Below are positions 1 through 8,106 of a stretch of 64,000 nt of DNA, piece after piece; position 1 is the first letter of the stretch, and each line of letters starts with the position of its first letter. Made by a program: the position numbers and the translations under genes. The stretch comes from Sporisorium sorghi. Its lineage: Eukaryota; Basidiomycota; Ustilaginomycetes; Ustilaginales; Ustilaginaceae. Location of the stretch: assembly GCA_023212695.1 (NCBI GenBank), contig JALCCG010000008.1, positions 1 through 64,000 of the forward strand, written 5' to 3'. A model generated the notes under the pieces. It did no database searches. It was not told the origin of the DNA and saw only the letters and a program-made list of their open reading frames with translations.

Positions 1-8
1 GGAAGAAA

Positions 9-1580
9 GTGTTCCAGTGGATCGAGGATGCCAAGAGGGGTATCGCGGAAGCTCATGAAAAATTGGTCAAACATTATACAGGTATGGCGTTAGCTGTGGC
101 TTACGACAAATTACAGGATCCCTATTTAGCGGAAGATGCGGTGCAGGAGGCGTTCACCGAGGCTTTTGGCAATCTCCATAAGCTGCAGGACCCCAGACGT
201 TTTCCCGGATGGTTCAAGGTGATCGTGGAGCGTCAATGCTACAGATACCTGCGCCGAAAGCAGTTTCGGACACTGCCGCTCCATGAGCTTGAGAAGCCCA
301 TCGTAAATCAGTACAGCTTGGAGTCGATCGTGGAGAAGAGAGAAATGATCGGTCAACTGCACGCCACGATTGCGGATCTGCCATCGAACATGCGGATTGC
401 GGTCCAGCTGTATTATTTTCAGGGCTACAGCCTTCAGGAAATTTCTGAATATTTGGATGTGTCCTTGTCTGCCTTGAAGAAGAGGCTGTTTGATGCACGG
501 CGGAAGCTGAAGAACACGCTTCATGTTGCCGACTTTGTATCGGTGTTCTCTGATCTATATGAGGGAGGTAAACGCATGCTGCATATCGTAAATGGAGATT
601 CGGTCGGGGATAAGCTGAAGCAAGGGAATACCCAGGGGGATATTCTGGTTTGGAGGGAGCTGTACTCGTTCGGTCCGGTATTCCCGCAAATGGATGAGCC
701 CGATAATCGAAAGGCAAGGGCGCAATATCTGGAGCAAACGCTTGGAATTCCGCAGAAGGAATATTGGGATACATGTGAGTTGCAGGAACGGAAGCTGCAG
801 GATTTTGGAAAATATGATGAAGTTGTGCTTTGGTTTGAGCATGACCTGTTTGACCAGACGATGCTGTCTTATTTGTTGAATTGGTTTAAGGACCGGCCGC
901 TGGGGAATACGAAGCTTAGCCTGCTGTGCATAGGCGCGTATCCCGGTATCGAGCTGTTCCGCGGGTTGGGGCAGCTTAGCACAGCGCAGCTGGAGACTTT
1001 GGCGGGTACATGGCACACAATCGGAGATGAGGAGCTAACGCTGGGAAGTAAGGTATGGGAAGCCTACACTTCGGATCAGCCGCAGGAACATCAGCGCATC
1101 TTGCAGGACGATAATACGGCGCTGCCGTTTGTCAGAGATGCATTTGAAGCTCACCTGTCACGTCTGCCTTCCGTGAGCAGCGGGCTCGGGATCATCGAGC
1201 AGGCCACGTTAGAGGCTGTGGCGGGTGGAATCAACACACCTTATGAGTTATTTCGGAAGGTAGGTGACCAGCTTGATGTACTCGGGATGGGTGATCTGGA
1301 GTTCTGGTATTATTTATCCGCGATGACGGAGGGACCGCATGCATTGCTGGACATTGATGTCACAGCATCATTTCCAAATTTCAAGGAGAAGGCTCCCGAT
1401 TTCCGAGATTGCGTGCTTCAGGTGACGAGTCTGGGAAGGGATGTATTGGCAGGGAAATCGGACTACGCGCATACAAACATCGTCGATAAGTGGATTGGCG
1501 GCCTGCATCTGCAGGGGAAAGCTCCGCTATGGCGCTGGGACCCGCAGCAAAAAACGATTGTGCTGCCGGACGAATCATAA
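9..1580 (+). CDS. ECF sigma factor fused to a DUF1835-type domain
   Basis: Residues about 19-84 look like sigma-70 region 2 (the DPYLAEDAVQEAFTEAF stretch) and about 115-170 like region 4, with the helix-turn-helix around YSLQEISEYLDVSLSALKKR. From residue 190 the protein becomes a different family, beginning MLHIVNGDS, which I recognise as DUF1835; the remaining C-terminus fits the domain that usually accompanies it. The expected role is promoter recognition coupled to an unknown partner domain that may act as a built-in regulator (inference). The GTG at 9 follows a purine-rich stretch, but the frame is open to the window edge, so the start could lie outside. A strong internal ribosome binding site precedes Met190. 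A terminator follows directly. The fusion is real in sequence: there is no stop or frameshift between the halves. Confidence 0.85.
   Translation: MFQWIEDAKRGIAEAHEKLVKHYTGMALAVAYDKLQDPYLAEDAVQEAFTEAFGNLHKLQDPRRFPGWFKVIVERQCYRYLRRKQFRTLPLHELEKPIVNQYSLESIVEKREMIGQLHATIADLPSNMRIAVQLYYFQGYSLQEISEYLDVSLSALKKRLFDARRKLKNTLHVADFVSVFSDLYEGGKRMLHIVNGDSVGDKLKQGNTQGDILVWRELYSFGPVFPQMDEPDNRKARAQYLEQTLGIPQKEYWDTCELQERKLQDFGKYDEVVLWFEHDLFDQTMLSYLLNWFKDRPLGNTKLSLLCIGAYPGIELFRGLGQLSTAQLETLAGTWHTIGDEELTLGSKVWEAYTSDQPQEHQRILQDDNTALPFVRDAFEAHLSRLPSVSSGLGIIEQATLEAVAGGINTPYELFRKVGDQLDVLGMGDLEFWYYLSAMTEGPHALLDIDVTASFPNFKEKAPDFRDCVLQVTSLGRDVLAGKSDYAHTNIVDKWIGGLHLQGKAPLWRWDPQQKTIVLPDES
561..578 (+). promoter_or_regulatory. 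Internal ribosome binding site and in-frame ATG
   Basis: GAGGGAGG at 561-568 lies 7 nt before an in-frame ATG at 576, exactly at the junction between the sigma domains and the DUF1835 domain. It would allow separate translation of a 334-residue DUF1835 protein from the same mRNA. The SD is stronger than the one at the annotated start of the gene. Confidence 0.6.
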
Positions 1581-1591
1581 TAACAGATGAT

Positions 1592-1638
1592 AAGGGGACG
1601 ATCCCGCTTGGTTTATACCAAGTGGGGTCGCCCCTTTT
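1592..1638 (+). terminator. Rho-independent terminator
   Basis: A near-perfect inverted repeat of about 20 bp (AAGGGGaCGATCCCGCTTGGT against its complement, one bulge and GU pairs) with a TTAT loop, ending in a T-run. It closes the sigma/DUF1835 transcript. Confidence 0.85.
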
Positions 1639-1859
1639 TAGCTTGATCTTACAGATGGGATTTGTCTGTGCACACTTTGAACAACTCGGTCTCTGGACGG
1701 AGTAAGTTCTCATACCGGGGCGGGAATTCAGATCAGCCGGATTATCGTACAATGGCATCATATGAAGGGTAGTGCGCAATAACCATGGAGAAGGGAACCA
1801 AGGGATGAGTGATGCGTTCGACGTCTAAATCAAGCTGATAAAGATATGGAGGAAGTGCT

Positions 1860-2666
1860 TTGGAGAAGGGTGTCTTGATCGGAAAGGGCAGGAGTGCAGA
1901 GGTCTACGAATGGGGCGAGTTTCAGGCCTTGAAGCTGTTCTACCAAGGGTACCGTCCGGAATGGATAATGTATGAGGCGGAGATGGGGCGCATTGTTTCG
2001 GAAGCCGGCGTGCCGGCACCGGCCGTATTTGGCATGGTGGAGCTCGAGGGGAGGACAGGGCTCGTATATGAACGAATTACAGGGTCCTCGATGCTGCATC
2101 AGGTGCAATCGTCCCCGCTCCAGTTAAGGAAATGCGCGCGGGATATGGCGCGGCTCCAGCATGCCACTCACGGCTGCACAACAACCATACTTCCGCGGCA
2201 AAAAGATAATTTGGAGCATGCCATAATGGATGCCCGCGGCATTTTACAAGATAAAGCTCAGACGATCTGCAAGATGCTGGAGTCTTTGCCGGAAGGGGAC
2301 TCCATCTGTCATGGAGACTTTCATCCGGACAATATAGTGGTTACGGAGGATGGATGCCGGGCGATTGACTGGAACAACGCCAATGTCGGTAACCCTCTGT
2401 GCGATGTCGCCAGGACATCCTTGATGTTTCAGTCTCCGTTTAACCCGTTGCAGCAATCATGGATTATGGCGGCTGCGCTTCGGGCTGCCCGTACGATATG
2501 GAATAGAGTATACCTGAACGAATACTGCCGCCTGTCCCATGCAAAGCGGGAGGATATCCACCGCTGGATGTTGCCGGTAGCAGCTGCCAGAATGAGAGAA
2601 GACGTTCCCGGTGAGCGGGCGTGGCTGATGGAGCTTATTGATGATCGGTTACGTGCGTATGCTTGA
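1860..2666 (+). CDS. Aminoglycoside phosphotransferase/choline kinase-fold enzyme
   Basis: A 268-residue APH-family small-molecule kinase. The catalytic loop is C150-HGDFHPDN (H151, D153, N158) and the metal-binding aspartate is D170 in AIDWNN; the N-terminus carries a glycine-rich loop (IGKGRSAEVYEW) and an ALK lysine for ATP. The substrate cannot be told from sequence; most chromosomal members of this family are not resistance enzymes. The start is TTG at 1860, chosen because GGAGGA lies 6 nt upstream and the predicted protein then begins at the expected glycine loop. It stands alone between two terminators. Confidence 0.85.
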   Translation: MEKGVLIGKGRSAEVYEWGEFQALKLFYQGYRPEWIMYEAEMGRIVSEAGVPAPAVFGMVELEGRTGLVYERITGSSMLHQVQSSPLQLRKCARDMARLQHATHGCTTTILPRQKDNLEHAIMDARGILQDKAQTICKMLESLPEGDSICHGDFHPDNIVVTEDGCRAIDWNNANVGNPLCDVARTSLMFQSPFNPLQQSWIMAAALRAARTIWNRVYLNEYCRLSHAKREDIHRWMLPVAAARMREDVPGERAWLMELIDDRLRAYA

Positions 2667-2823
2667 TAAGCAGGTTATGCCGATCATCTCCAGGATAGAT
2701 GCGCCATAAGGCGTAGTCATGCCGATCGGCTGAAAGTAATGGTACTGTTCCACGGTGCAAGAGATGGCTTTTTGAGCAGACCATCGTATAAGGGCTGCGA
2801 CCCGGGCTCGCTGGACAAGAAAA

Positions 2824-2855
2824 CAGGGACTCCATCCACATCGGATGGGTCCCTG
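2824..2855 (-). terminator. Terminator of the sigma/anti-sigma unit
   Basis: Inverted repeat CAGGGAC(t)CCATCC / GGATGGGTCCCTG with a 5-nt loop just past the stop at 2860. The A-run at 2819-2823 gives a T-rich tail on the minus strand. Confidence 0.7.
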
Positions 2856-2859
2856 CTTC

Positions 2860-3363
2860 TTACGGCTTGGCGGGTCCGTTAATCTTCTCGAAGTACGGAG
2901 CCAGCTTGGAGGCGAGCTCCTCAAACTGCTGCTGCTCTTCTTTGGTCAGCTTCTCCTCATGTTTGACCCCATTTTTATCGGTGATCTTCAGCTTTAACTG
3001 CATCAACTGCTTGGTCAGCTCCACATACTCCTTAAATTCATCTTCCGTGAGTTTGCCTTTTGCTGCTTGAAGCATTTCCTCAATCTCTTGATAATCTTCC
3101 TGGGTACCGCCGATCTGTTCAATGGTTGTAGAAGAACCGAATATACCATCGGCTAGATAGGAAGAAGCATATACGGCTGACGGAATCAGGATGGCTACTG
3201 CGGCAATACCTGCGAGCATGCGTTTTTTCATGGGAGATCTACCTCTCTTTTCGTTCACATAGTGTTGGTAGGACTGCTGAACACGTCCATACAATTCAGG
3301 TGGACAGCGCATCGAATCTGCCACCTGACGAAGCTCTTCACGTAATTCCTTGTCAATGGACAT
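2860..3363 (-). CDS. Single-pass membrane protein, probable anti-sigma factor
   Basis: A 167-residue protein: a cytoplasmic N-terminus of about 47 residues, one transmembrane helix (about residues 48-66, RMLAGIAAVAILIPSAVYA), and a charged helical extracytoplasmic part rich in Glu/Lys/Gln. It overlaps the 3' end of the preceding ECF sigma gene by 11 nt, and its SD (GGGAGG) lies inside that gene, so translation is coupled. This topology and arrangement are typical of ECF anti-sigma factors; it resembles the DUF3600-like proteins of Bacillales. ATG 3363 is preferred over a GTG three codons upstream because of SD spacing. The signal it senses is unknown. Confidence 0.7.
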   Translation of the reverse strand: MSIDKELREELRQVADSMRCPPELYGRVQQSYQHYVNEKRGRSPMKKRMLAGIAAVAILIPSAVYASSYLADGIFGSSTTIEQIGGTQEDYQEIEEMLQAAKGKLTEDEFKEYVELTKQLMQLKLKITDKNGVKHEEKLTKEEQQQFEELASKLAPYFEKINGPAKP

Positions 3364-3916
3364 ATGCGTCACCTCCCGTCATCTCGAATCGTTTTCGGAG
3401 TTCTTTCAGTGCCAGATGATGCCTGGATTTCACTGTGCCAACGGGGATTTGCAGCATGTCTGCGATTTCTTCCAGAGCATAGTCGTGAAAATAGCGAAGG
3501 ATAACGACGACACGAAGTTTGTACGACAACTGACGGACAAGGCTGAACAGCTCATGCTGCGTTTCGGACCGCAGGACAGCGTTGTCCGTCCAGTCGAACG
3601 GTTCGCAAGTCGTCTGGCGGTTTCGTTCAAAGAGACGAATTCGCCGCCAGGCCTTTCTTTTCCAATCCTGGACAAGCCGGACAGTGATCCCGTGCAACCA
3701 AAACCGGAATGGCCGGTTCGGGTCGTACTTGTCCATCGACCGCCACATGCGCATGTAAACTTCATTCACGATATCCTCAATGTCCTGTTTGTTGTAGATG
3801 AGAAAAGCAACCGTCCGATAGACGTCTTGGTGAGTCGCCTGATAAACAAGCTGAAAGGCCGACTCGTCGCCGAGCTTCGCTTTTTCAAGCCACGGAAGTA
3901 ACTCTTTATCATTCAT
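3353..3916 (-). CDS. RNA polymerase ECF sigma factor
   Basis: A 187-residue group IV sigma factor. Region 2 spans about residues 20-90 (QDIEDIVNEVYMRMWRSMDKYDP) and region 4 about 125-180, with the helix-turn-helix at YALEEIADMLQIPVGTVKSRHHLALKELRKR. AGGAGG sits 8 nt before ATG 3916. It forms a two-gene operon with the membrane protein at 2860-3363, its likely anti-sigma. ECF factors usually autoregulate; I did not find a convincing ECF promoter upstream. Confidence 0.9.
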   Translation of the reverse strand: MNDKELLPWLEKAKLGDESAFQLVYQATHQDVYRTVAFLIYNKQDIEDIVNEVYMRMWRSMDKYDPNRPFRFWLHGITVRLVQDWKRKAWRRIRLFERNRQTTCEPFDWTDNAVLRSETQHELFSLVRQLSYKLRVVVILRYFHDYALEEIADMLQIPVGTVKSRHHLALKELRKRFEMTGGDAYVH

Positions 3917-4216
3917 TAGGGGCCCCTCCTGAACTTGTTACAACTCTTAATTCGCTCCCGTGGGCAAAAAGGTTCAGTAAGAGAATAAACTTTTTTTGCG
4001 ATACTCGCTATTTCAGGAATTTCTTCAGGTGTATCATTAAATTTCATAATGAGGAAAAGCACATTATAGAGAAGGATTGGCACATCTATTAAATATGGAA
4101 CAGCTTCTGGAAGGCTTGATTGGTCAAAGAGAAGCTGATGACGAGCTTGCCTAACTAGGAGAAGCGGACAAACAACTGGGGAATGGTGCCCGGGTCCTGA
4201 AGGGATTAGGCCATCG
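3917..4216. other. Intergenic region, no supported gene
   Basis: About 300 bp, AT-rich near 3980-4090. It holds a 20-codon open frame at 4095-4154 with no convincing SD, which I do not call. No terminator or clear promoter seen. Confidence 0.5.
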
Positions 4217-4816
4217 TCATATCCTGGCGTGATAGACCGAGGCTGAGGTTCCTGTCTGGTAGTAGGGGTAGCTCATATCCGATTTTACGAGCTCCACGGT
4301 CGGCGCATCGGTCAACTTTTCAAGCACGAAGAAGCCGAGATCAATGGATGAAGACACCCCTCCGCCTGTAATGAGGCGGCCATCCCGCACGATGCGCGCT
4401 TGAACGACCTCCTTGCAGTAGGGTGCCAAAAGATCGTAAGCCGAAGCATTGGAGGTAGCCCGCTTGCCCTCCAGCAAACCGGCTGCCCCAAGCAGCAGTG
4501 ATCCGGTGCAGACGGAAACGAGATGTTTTGCTTCCCGGGCCGTTTGCAGCCATGCGATTACCTCGGAATCCTGTCGCAGCTTCCGCGTGGTAAAGCCGCC
4601 GGGAACAAAAACCAGCTCGTATTCGGAAAGATCCGGCTTTACCCGGCCGATCACATATTCCAGCCCGCGATCATCGGTAATGTGTGAAGTCATCGCGCAG
4701 TAATCCCAGGAGACCTCCGCTTCCGGCCGGATGCGGGAGAGCCTGGTTATAACTTCGGTGAAGCCGATCAGGTCCAGAGCCGTCATGCCATGGAACAGGA
4801 TGAAAGCCATTTTCAT
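4217..4816 (-). CDS. DJ-1/PfpI family protein, isonitrile hydratase-like
   Basis: A 199-residue class I glutamine amidotransferase-like fold. The likely nucleophile is C103 in SVCTGSLLLGAAGLLEGK, with D15 near the N-terminus (MTALDLIGF), the pattern of isonitrile hydratase (InhA) and of ThiJ/PfpI domains of AraC-type regulators. The reaction is not proved; hydratase or glyoxalase-like activity are both possible. I start at ATG 4816, which has GGAAGG 9 nt upstream; a longer frame to 4885 lacks a good SD and has a non-family N-terminus. It is divergent from the MocR regulator at 4922, which may control it. Confidence 0.85.
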   Translation of the reverse strand: MKMAFILFHGMTALDLIGFTEVITRLSRIRPEAEVSWDYCAMTSHITDDRGLEYVIGRVKPDLSEYELVFVPGGFTTRKLRQDSEVIAWLQTAREAKHLVSVCTGSLLLGAAGLLEGKRATSNASAYDLLAPYCKEVVQARIVRDGRLITGGGVSSSIDLGFFVLEKLTDAPTVELVKSDMSYPYYQTGTSASVYHARI

Positions 4817-4894
4817 GATAAATACCTTCCTTTCATAATGTGTTAAACTAATTCTAATCATGAGCTCGGAAAATGGAAGGACCATTTATAGCAA

Positions 4895-4908
4895 CTGTAT
4901 TAATACAG
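4895..4908. promoter_or_regulatory. Perfect 14-bp palindrome, candidate MocR operator
   Basis: CTGTATTAATACAG is a perfect palindrome directly abutting the SD of the MocR gene, between it and the divergent DJ-1 gene. Position and symmetry fit autoregulation, but MocR sites are often direct repeats, so this is tentative. Confidence 0.45.
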
Positions 4909-4921
4909 GGGGATGAGCGGG

Positions 4922-6274
4922 ATGGATACGAAGCATGAACAAATCGTTGCGTATATGATCCGGGAAGTGGAAGAAGGTCATATACGGCCGGGTCATAAGC
5001 TGCCATCGATCCGGGCCGTGGCCCACATGTTCTCGTGTAGTCCCAATACGGTCGTTCATGCGTATCAGACCTTGGAACACGAAGATGTGATCTATGCGGT
5101 ATCCAAGAGCGGGTACTATCTGGTAGAGGGGAAGGTCCGCTCCCATACACGGACTGAAAGCGGGCCGATCGATTTCGCCTCAACGACACCCAGGGGCAAT
5201 TTTTTGCCGTTCCAGCAGATCGAGCACTGCCTGCGCCAGGCCATTTCCTTGTATACGGAGGAACTGTTCGGTTACACCGATCCGCAAGGGATCGCTACCT
5301 TGAGAAATGAGCTGCAAAAGCACTTCCATGCGCAGCAGATCTTTGCGCAGCCAGGCCAGATCGTGGTGGTGACAGGCGCTCAGCAGGCCTTCTCGATCTT
5401 GACGCGCATGCCGTTTCCGGGGGAGGGGCAGGCAGTTCTTGTGGAACAGCCGACGTATTTTGGGTTCCTGGCGGCCGCGGATGTTGCGGGGTGTCCGGTG
5501 ATCGGAATCCAGCGGGATGATCAGGGGATTGACCTGGGAGAGCTGGAGGCCCATTTTGGCAGCGGACAGATCAAATTCTTCTTCACGGTGCCGAGGTTCC
5601 TCAATCCGCTCGGTACGTCTTATTCGATGGAACAGAAGAAGCGGATTGTGAAGCTTGCGAGTAAGTACGGTGTTTATATCGTGGAGGATGATTATCTTGC
5701 GGACCTTGAAGAGGATGCGAAGGCCGATCCATTGTACGCATTGGACGATGGCAAGCAGGTGATTTATATCAAGAGTTTCTCCAAGACGATTCTTCCGGGG
5801 ATTCGAATGGGTGCCGCCATCCTCCCCGAACGACTTGTGGACCTGTTCATAAACTACAAGAACGCTGCGGATATAGCGTCGCCGATCCTCTCCCAAGGCG
5901 CGCTGGAGCTATACATGAAGAGTGGGATGTATAGGCGCCATGCCGCCAGAATCCGTGACCATTACCGAGAGAAGATGCGATATGCTACCGAAGTGTGCGC
6001 ACGTGTCTTCGGCAGCGGCATTCAATATACGTGCCCTTCCTCAGGCGTGTTCATTACCCTGCAACTGCCGCAGTATGTGAAAGCTTCTATACTGCAGGAT
6101 AGTCTGAAGCAGAAGGGGATTTCGGTGACAAACGTGGACCAGCACCTGCTGGTGAGGAATCAGCGGAATGACCGGATTCGGCTATGCATTATCGGCGTGG
6201 AGAAGCCTCAGATCGAGGCAGGGTTTATCTTGATTGAGGAGGAGATCCGGCGTTTGGAGCGCAGGGTGCGTTAA
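4922..6274 (+). CDS. MocR-type regulator (GntR HTH fused to class I aminotransferase)
   Basis: About 450 residues. The N-terminal winged helix (about 1-70; HKLPSIRAVAHMFSCSPNTVVHAYQTLE) is GntR-type, and residues about 100-445 are a fold-type I aminotransferase domain with the PLP lysine K288 in KSFSKTILPG and the EDDYLADLE aspartate. The usual NPTG-like loop reads RFLNPLGTSYS. Such proteins bind PLP or an amino-acid adduct and regulate a neighbouring, often divergent, gene; here that is the DJ-1 protein. ATG 4922 has the SD AGGGGG 9 nt upstream; ATG 4913 overlaps the SD and is less likely. Confidence 0.9.
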   Translation: MDTKHEQIVAYMIREVEEGHIRPGHKLPSIRAVAHMFSCSPNTVVHAYQTLEHEDVIYAVSKSGYYLVEGKVRSHTRTESGPIDFASTTPRGNFLPFQQIEHCLRQAISLYTEELFGYTDPQGIATLRNELQKHFHAQQIFAQPGQIVVVTGAQQAFSILTRMPFPGEGQAVLVEQPTYFGFLAAADVAGCPVIGIQRDDQGIDLGELEAHFGSGQIKFFFTVPRFLNPLGTSYSMEQKKRIVKLASKYGVYIVEDDYLADLEEDAKADPLYALDDGKQVIYIKSFSKTILPGIRMGAAILPERLVDLFINYKNAADIASPILSQGALELYMKSGMYRRHAARIRDHYREKMRYATEVCARVFGSGIQYTCPSSGVFITLQLPQYVKASILQDSLKQKGISVTNVDQHLLVRNQRNDRIRLCIIGVEKPQIEAGFILIEEEIRRLERRVR

Positions 6275-6320
6275 CAGAGGGGGGGCTGTATTTGAACTTA
6301 CATCATGAAGACAAACTAAA

Positions 6321-6348
6321 GGCAGCGACCTCATGTTAGGCCGCTGCC
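6321..6348 (+). terminator. Terminator after the MocR gene
   Basis: GGCAGCGaCCT / AGGcCGCTGCC with a 6-nt loop; the T-rich tail (TCTGGTTTGCTATT) is only moderate. Confidence 0.65.
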
Positions 6349-6439
6349 TCTGGTTTGCTATTAAGAACCCTTCAGATATGTCAGGATATGATTAAATGGA
6401 TTGTCGATGTAGGAGATATTCAGTCGCAATGATGTACGA

Positions 6440-6475
6440 GTAAAAGCCCACACCTTCATGGCGTGGGCCTTTTAC
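6440..6475. terminator. Second, orphan hairpin terminator
   Basis: GTAAAAGCCCAC / GTGGGCCTTTTAC arms of 12-13 bp around a short loop; A- and T-rich on both sides, so it can act in either direction. No gene lies between it and the terminator at 6321-6348. Confidence 0.7.
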
Positions 6476-6641
6476 TTACTCATAGTTTCACAGATTGCTA
6501 GCCAGCAACTGATGAAACAGGTCGCAATTTACCAAGTATATGAAATGCCAGAGTGAGTTAGTACGGGTTATGAACCCTTGCCCAGGCCCACGCATAAGAT
6601 GTAGTCACAAACCTGCTGCCTGGGAAAGGGCGTGACTTCAT

Positions 6642-8057
6642 ATGGGAATTCAATTAACTGCGATGCACTGGGTTTATCTGGCGTTCATCGTCCTGATCAT
6701 GACGCTGCTGATCCGGCGGCGCGATACAACGCTTATATGCGTGACCGGAATATTTGCGCTTGGCCTGCTGGCAACGGAAACGCTGAGCGGTTCGGTCTCC
6801 GGCGTGTTTAATTCCTTCATTTATGCTACGAAAGAGCTGATGGGTACAATCATGATCATATCGATCATTGTGGCGATGAGCAGGGTATTGATCAAGACCG
6901 GCATCAACGAAACGATGGTAGCCCCGCTAACCCGGTTCCTCCGTACCCCGGCCATGGCTTATTGGGGAATCGGCATCATCATGATGGTAACGTCCTTCTT
7001 CTTCTGGCCGTCACCGGCGGTTGCGTTAATCGGAGTTGTGCTGCTGCCTGTAGCCATTCGCGTGGGACTGCCCGCGCTTGGTGCTGCGGTAGCCATGAAC
7101 CTGTTCGGTCACGGCATAGCGCTGTCGGGGGATTACATTATCCAGGGCGCGCCTAAATTGACTGCGGATGCCGCCGGTCTGCCGGTATCCAGCGTGATGG
7201 CAGCGAGCGTTCCGCTTGTCATTGTGATGGGAGTTGTAACCACGGTGACGGCTTTCTGGATGATGCGAAGAGATCAGGGTAACGGCAGCTGGAGAGATGG
7301 ATTGGTCACCATCAAGAGCACAGGAGAGACACTCGCCGCACGTTCTGAAGAGGATGACGCTGCTGCTCCTATTTCTCCTGGCATGAAAAGATGGCTGGCT
7401 ATCGCCATTCTGCTGCTGTTTGCTGCCGACGTTGCGGCCATGTTCATCCTGAAGCTGCAGGGCGGGGATGCAACAGCCTTGGTCGGCGGTACCGCGGTCC
7501 TTATCTTAAGCATCATTACGCTGGTAGCACATCGCAACCGCGGACTAGAGAAGGTCACCTCGTATTTAATTGAGGGCTTCGTGTTTGGATTCAAAGTATT
7601 CGGACCCGTCATTCCGATAGCGGCATTCTTCTATCTCGGAGATGCGGCGTTTACCGATTTGTTTGGCAAAGTGCTTCCGGAAGCTTCCCACGGGATCGTG
7701 AACGACCTGGGGGTTGCGCTTGCGAATGCGGTGCCGCTGAACGGCGCGGTGGGTGCAGTGACGTTGACCATCACCGGTGCAATTACGGGCCTGGACGGCT
7801 CGGGCTTCTCCGGCATATCGCTTGCCGGCTCGATCGCGCAATTGTTTGCAACTGCCATCGGATCAGGTGCAGCTACGCTGACCGCGCTTGGGCAGGTTGC
7901 CGCAATTTGGGTGGGGGGAGGCACACTTATACCGTGGGCACTGATTCCGGCCGCAGCCATTTGCGGCGTCAGTCCCTTTGAGCTCGCAAGGCGTAATTTG
8001 AAGCCAGTGCTGATCGGTCTTACCGTTACCACGGTTGTGGCCATGTTCCTGGTGTAA
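6642..8057 (+). CDS. Polytopic membrane transporter, ion-transporter superfamily
   Basis: A 471-residue integral membrane protein with about 11-13 hydrophobic helices and conserved stretches such as FFFWPSPAVALIGVVLLPVAIRV, MNLFGHGIALSGDYIIQGAPKL and VPLNGAVGAVTLTITGAITGLDGSGFSG. This looks like the GntP/CitMHS-type organic-anion carriers of Bacillales, but I cannot name a substrate. A hydrophilic loop (about residues 205-245) separates two halves that each contain a Gly/Pro-rich re-entrant-like segment. The SD before ATG 6642 is weak (GGGCGTG). It is monocistronic and shares a bidirectional terminator with gerC. Confidence 0.75.
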   Translation: MGIQLTAMHWVYLAFIVLIMTLLIRRRDTTLICVTGIFALGLLATETLSGSVSGVFNSFIYATKELMGTIMIISIIVAMSRVLIKTGINETMVAPLTRFLRTPAMAYWGIGIIMMVTSFFFWPSPAVALIGVVLLPVAIRVGLPALGAAVAMNLFGHGIALSGDYIIQGAPKLTADAAGLPVSSVMAASVPLVIVMGVVTTVTAFWMMRRDQGNGSWRDGLVTIKSTGETLAARSEEDDAAAPISPGMKRWLAIAILLLFAADVAAMFILKLQGGDATALVGGTAVLILSIITLVAHRNRGLEKVTSYLIEGFVFGFKVFGPVIPIAAFFYLGDAAFTDLFGKVLPEASHGIVNDLGVALANAVPLNGAVGAVTLTITGAITGLDGSGFSGISLAGSIAQLFATAIGSGAATLTALGQVAAIWVGGGTLIPWALIPAAAICGVSPFELARRNLKPVLIGLTVTTVVAMFLV

Positions 8058-8075
8058 GTGCAAACGACAGAAGGA

Positions 8076-8106
8076 AAAGCGCTGTCTCTTGAGGGAGCAG
8101 CGCTTT
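8076..8106. terminator. Bidirectional terminator between transporter and gerC
   Basis: AAAGCGCTG / CAGCGCTTT arms of 9 bp separated by 13 nt; it overlaps the stop codon of the minus-strand gerC gene. Confidence 0.75.

Larger units (their letters stand above)
6275..6641. other. Intergenic region with two terminators and an inverted repeat
   Basis: About 370 bp holding the terminators at 6321 and 6440 and, nearer the transporter, CCCAGGC (6581-6587) facing GCCTGGG (6618-6624) across 30 nt, plus a small GGGTT/AACCC hairpin at 6565-6577. Between the terminators only a 14-codon open frame is visible. No promoter is clear; TAAGAT at 6595 is a possible -10. Confidence 0.5.

Noticed and set aside
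1860..2666. Aminoglycoside resistance gene
   Set aside because: Only the general APH fold is visible; the substrate cannot be assigned from sequence.
4095..4154. 20-codon open frame between the sigma and DJ-1 genes
   Set aside because: No convincing SD, no terminator and no recognisable sequence.
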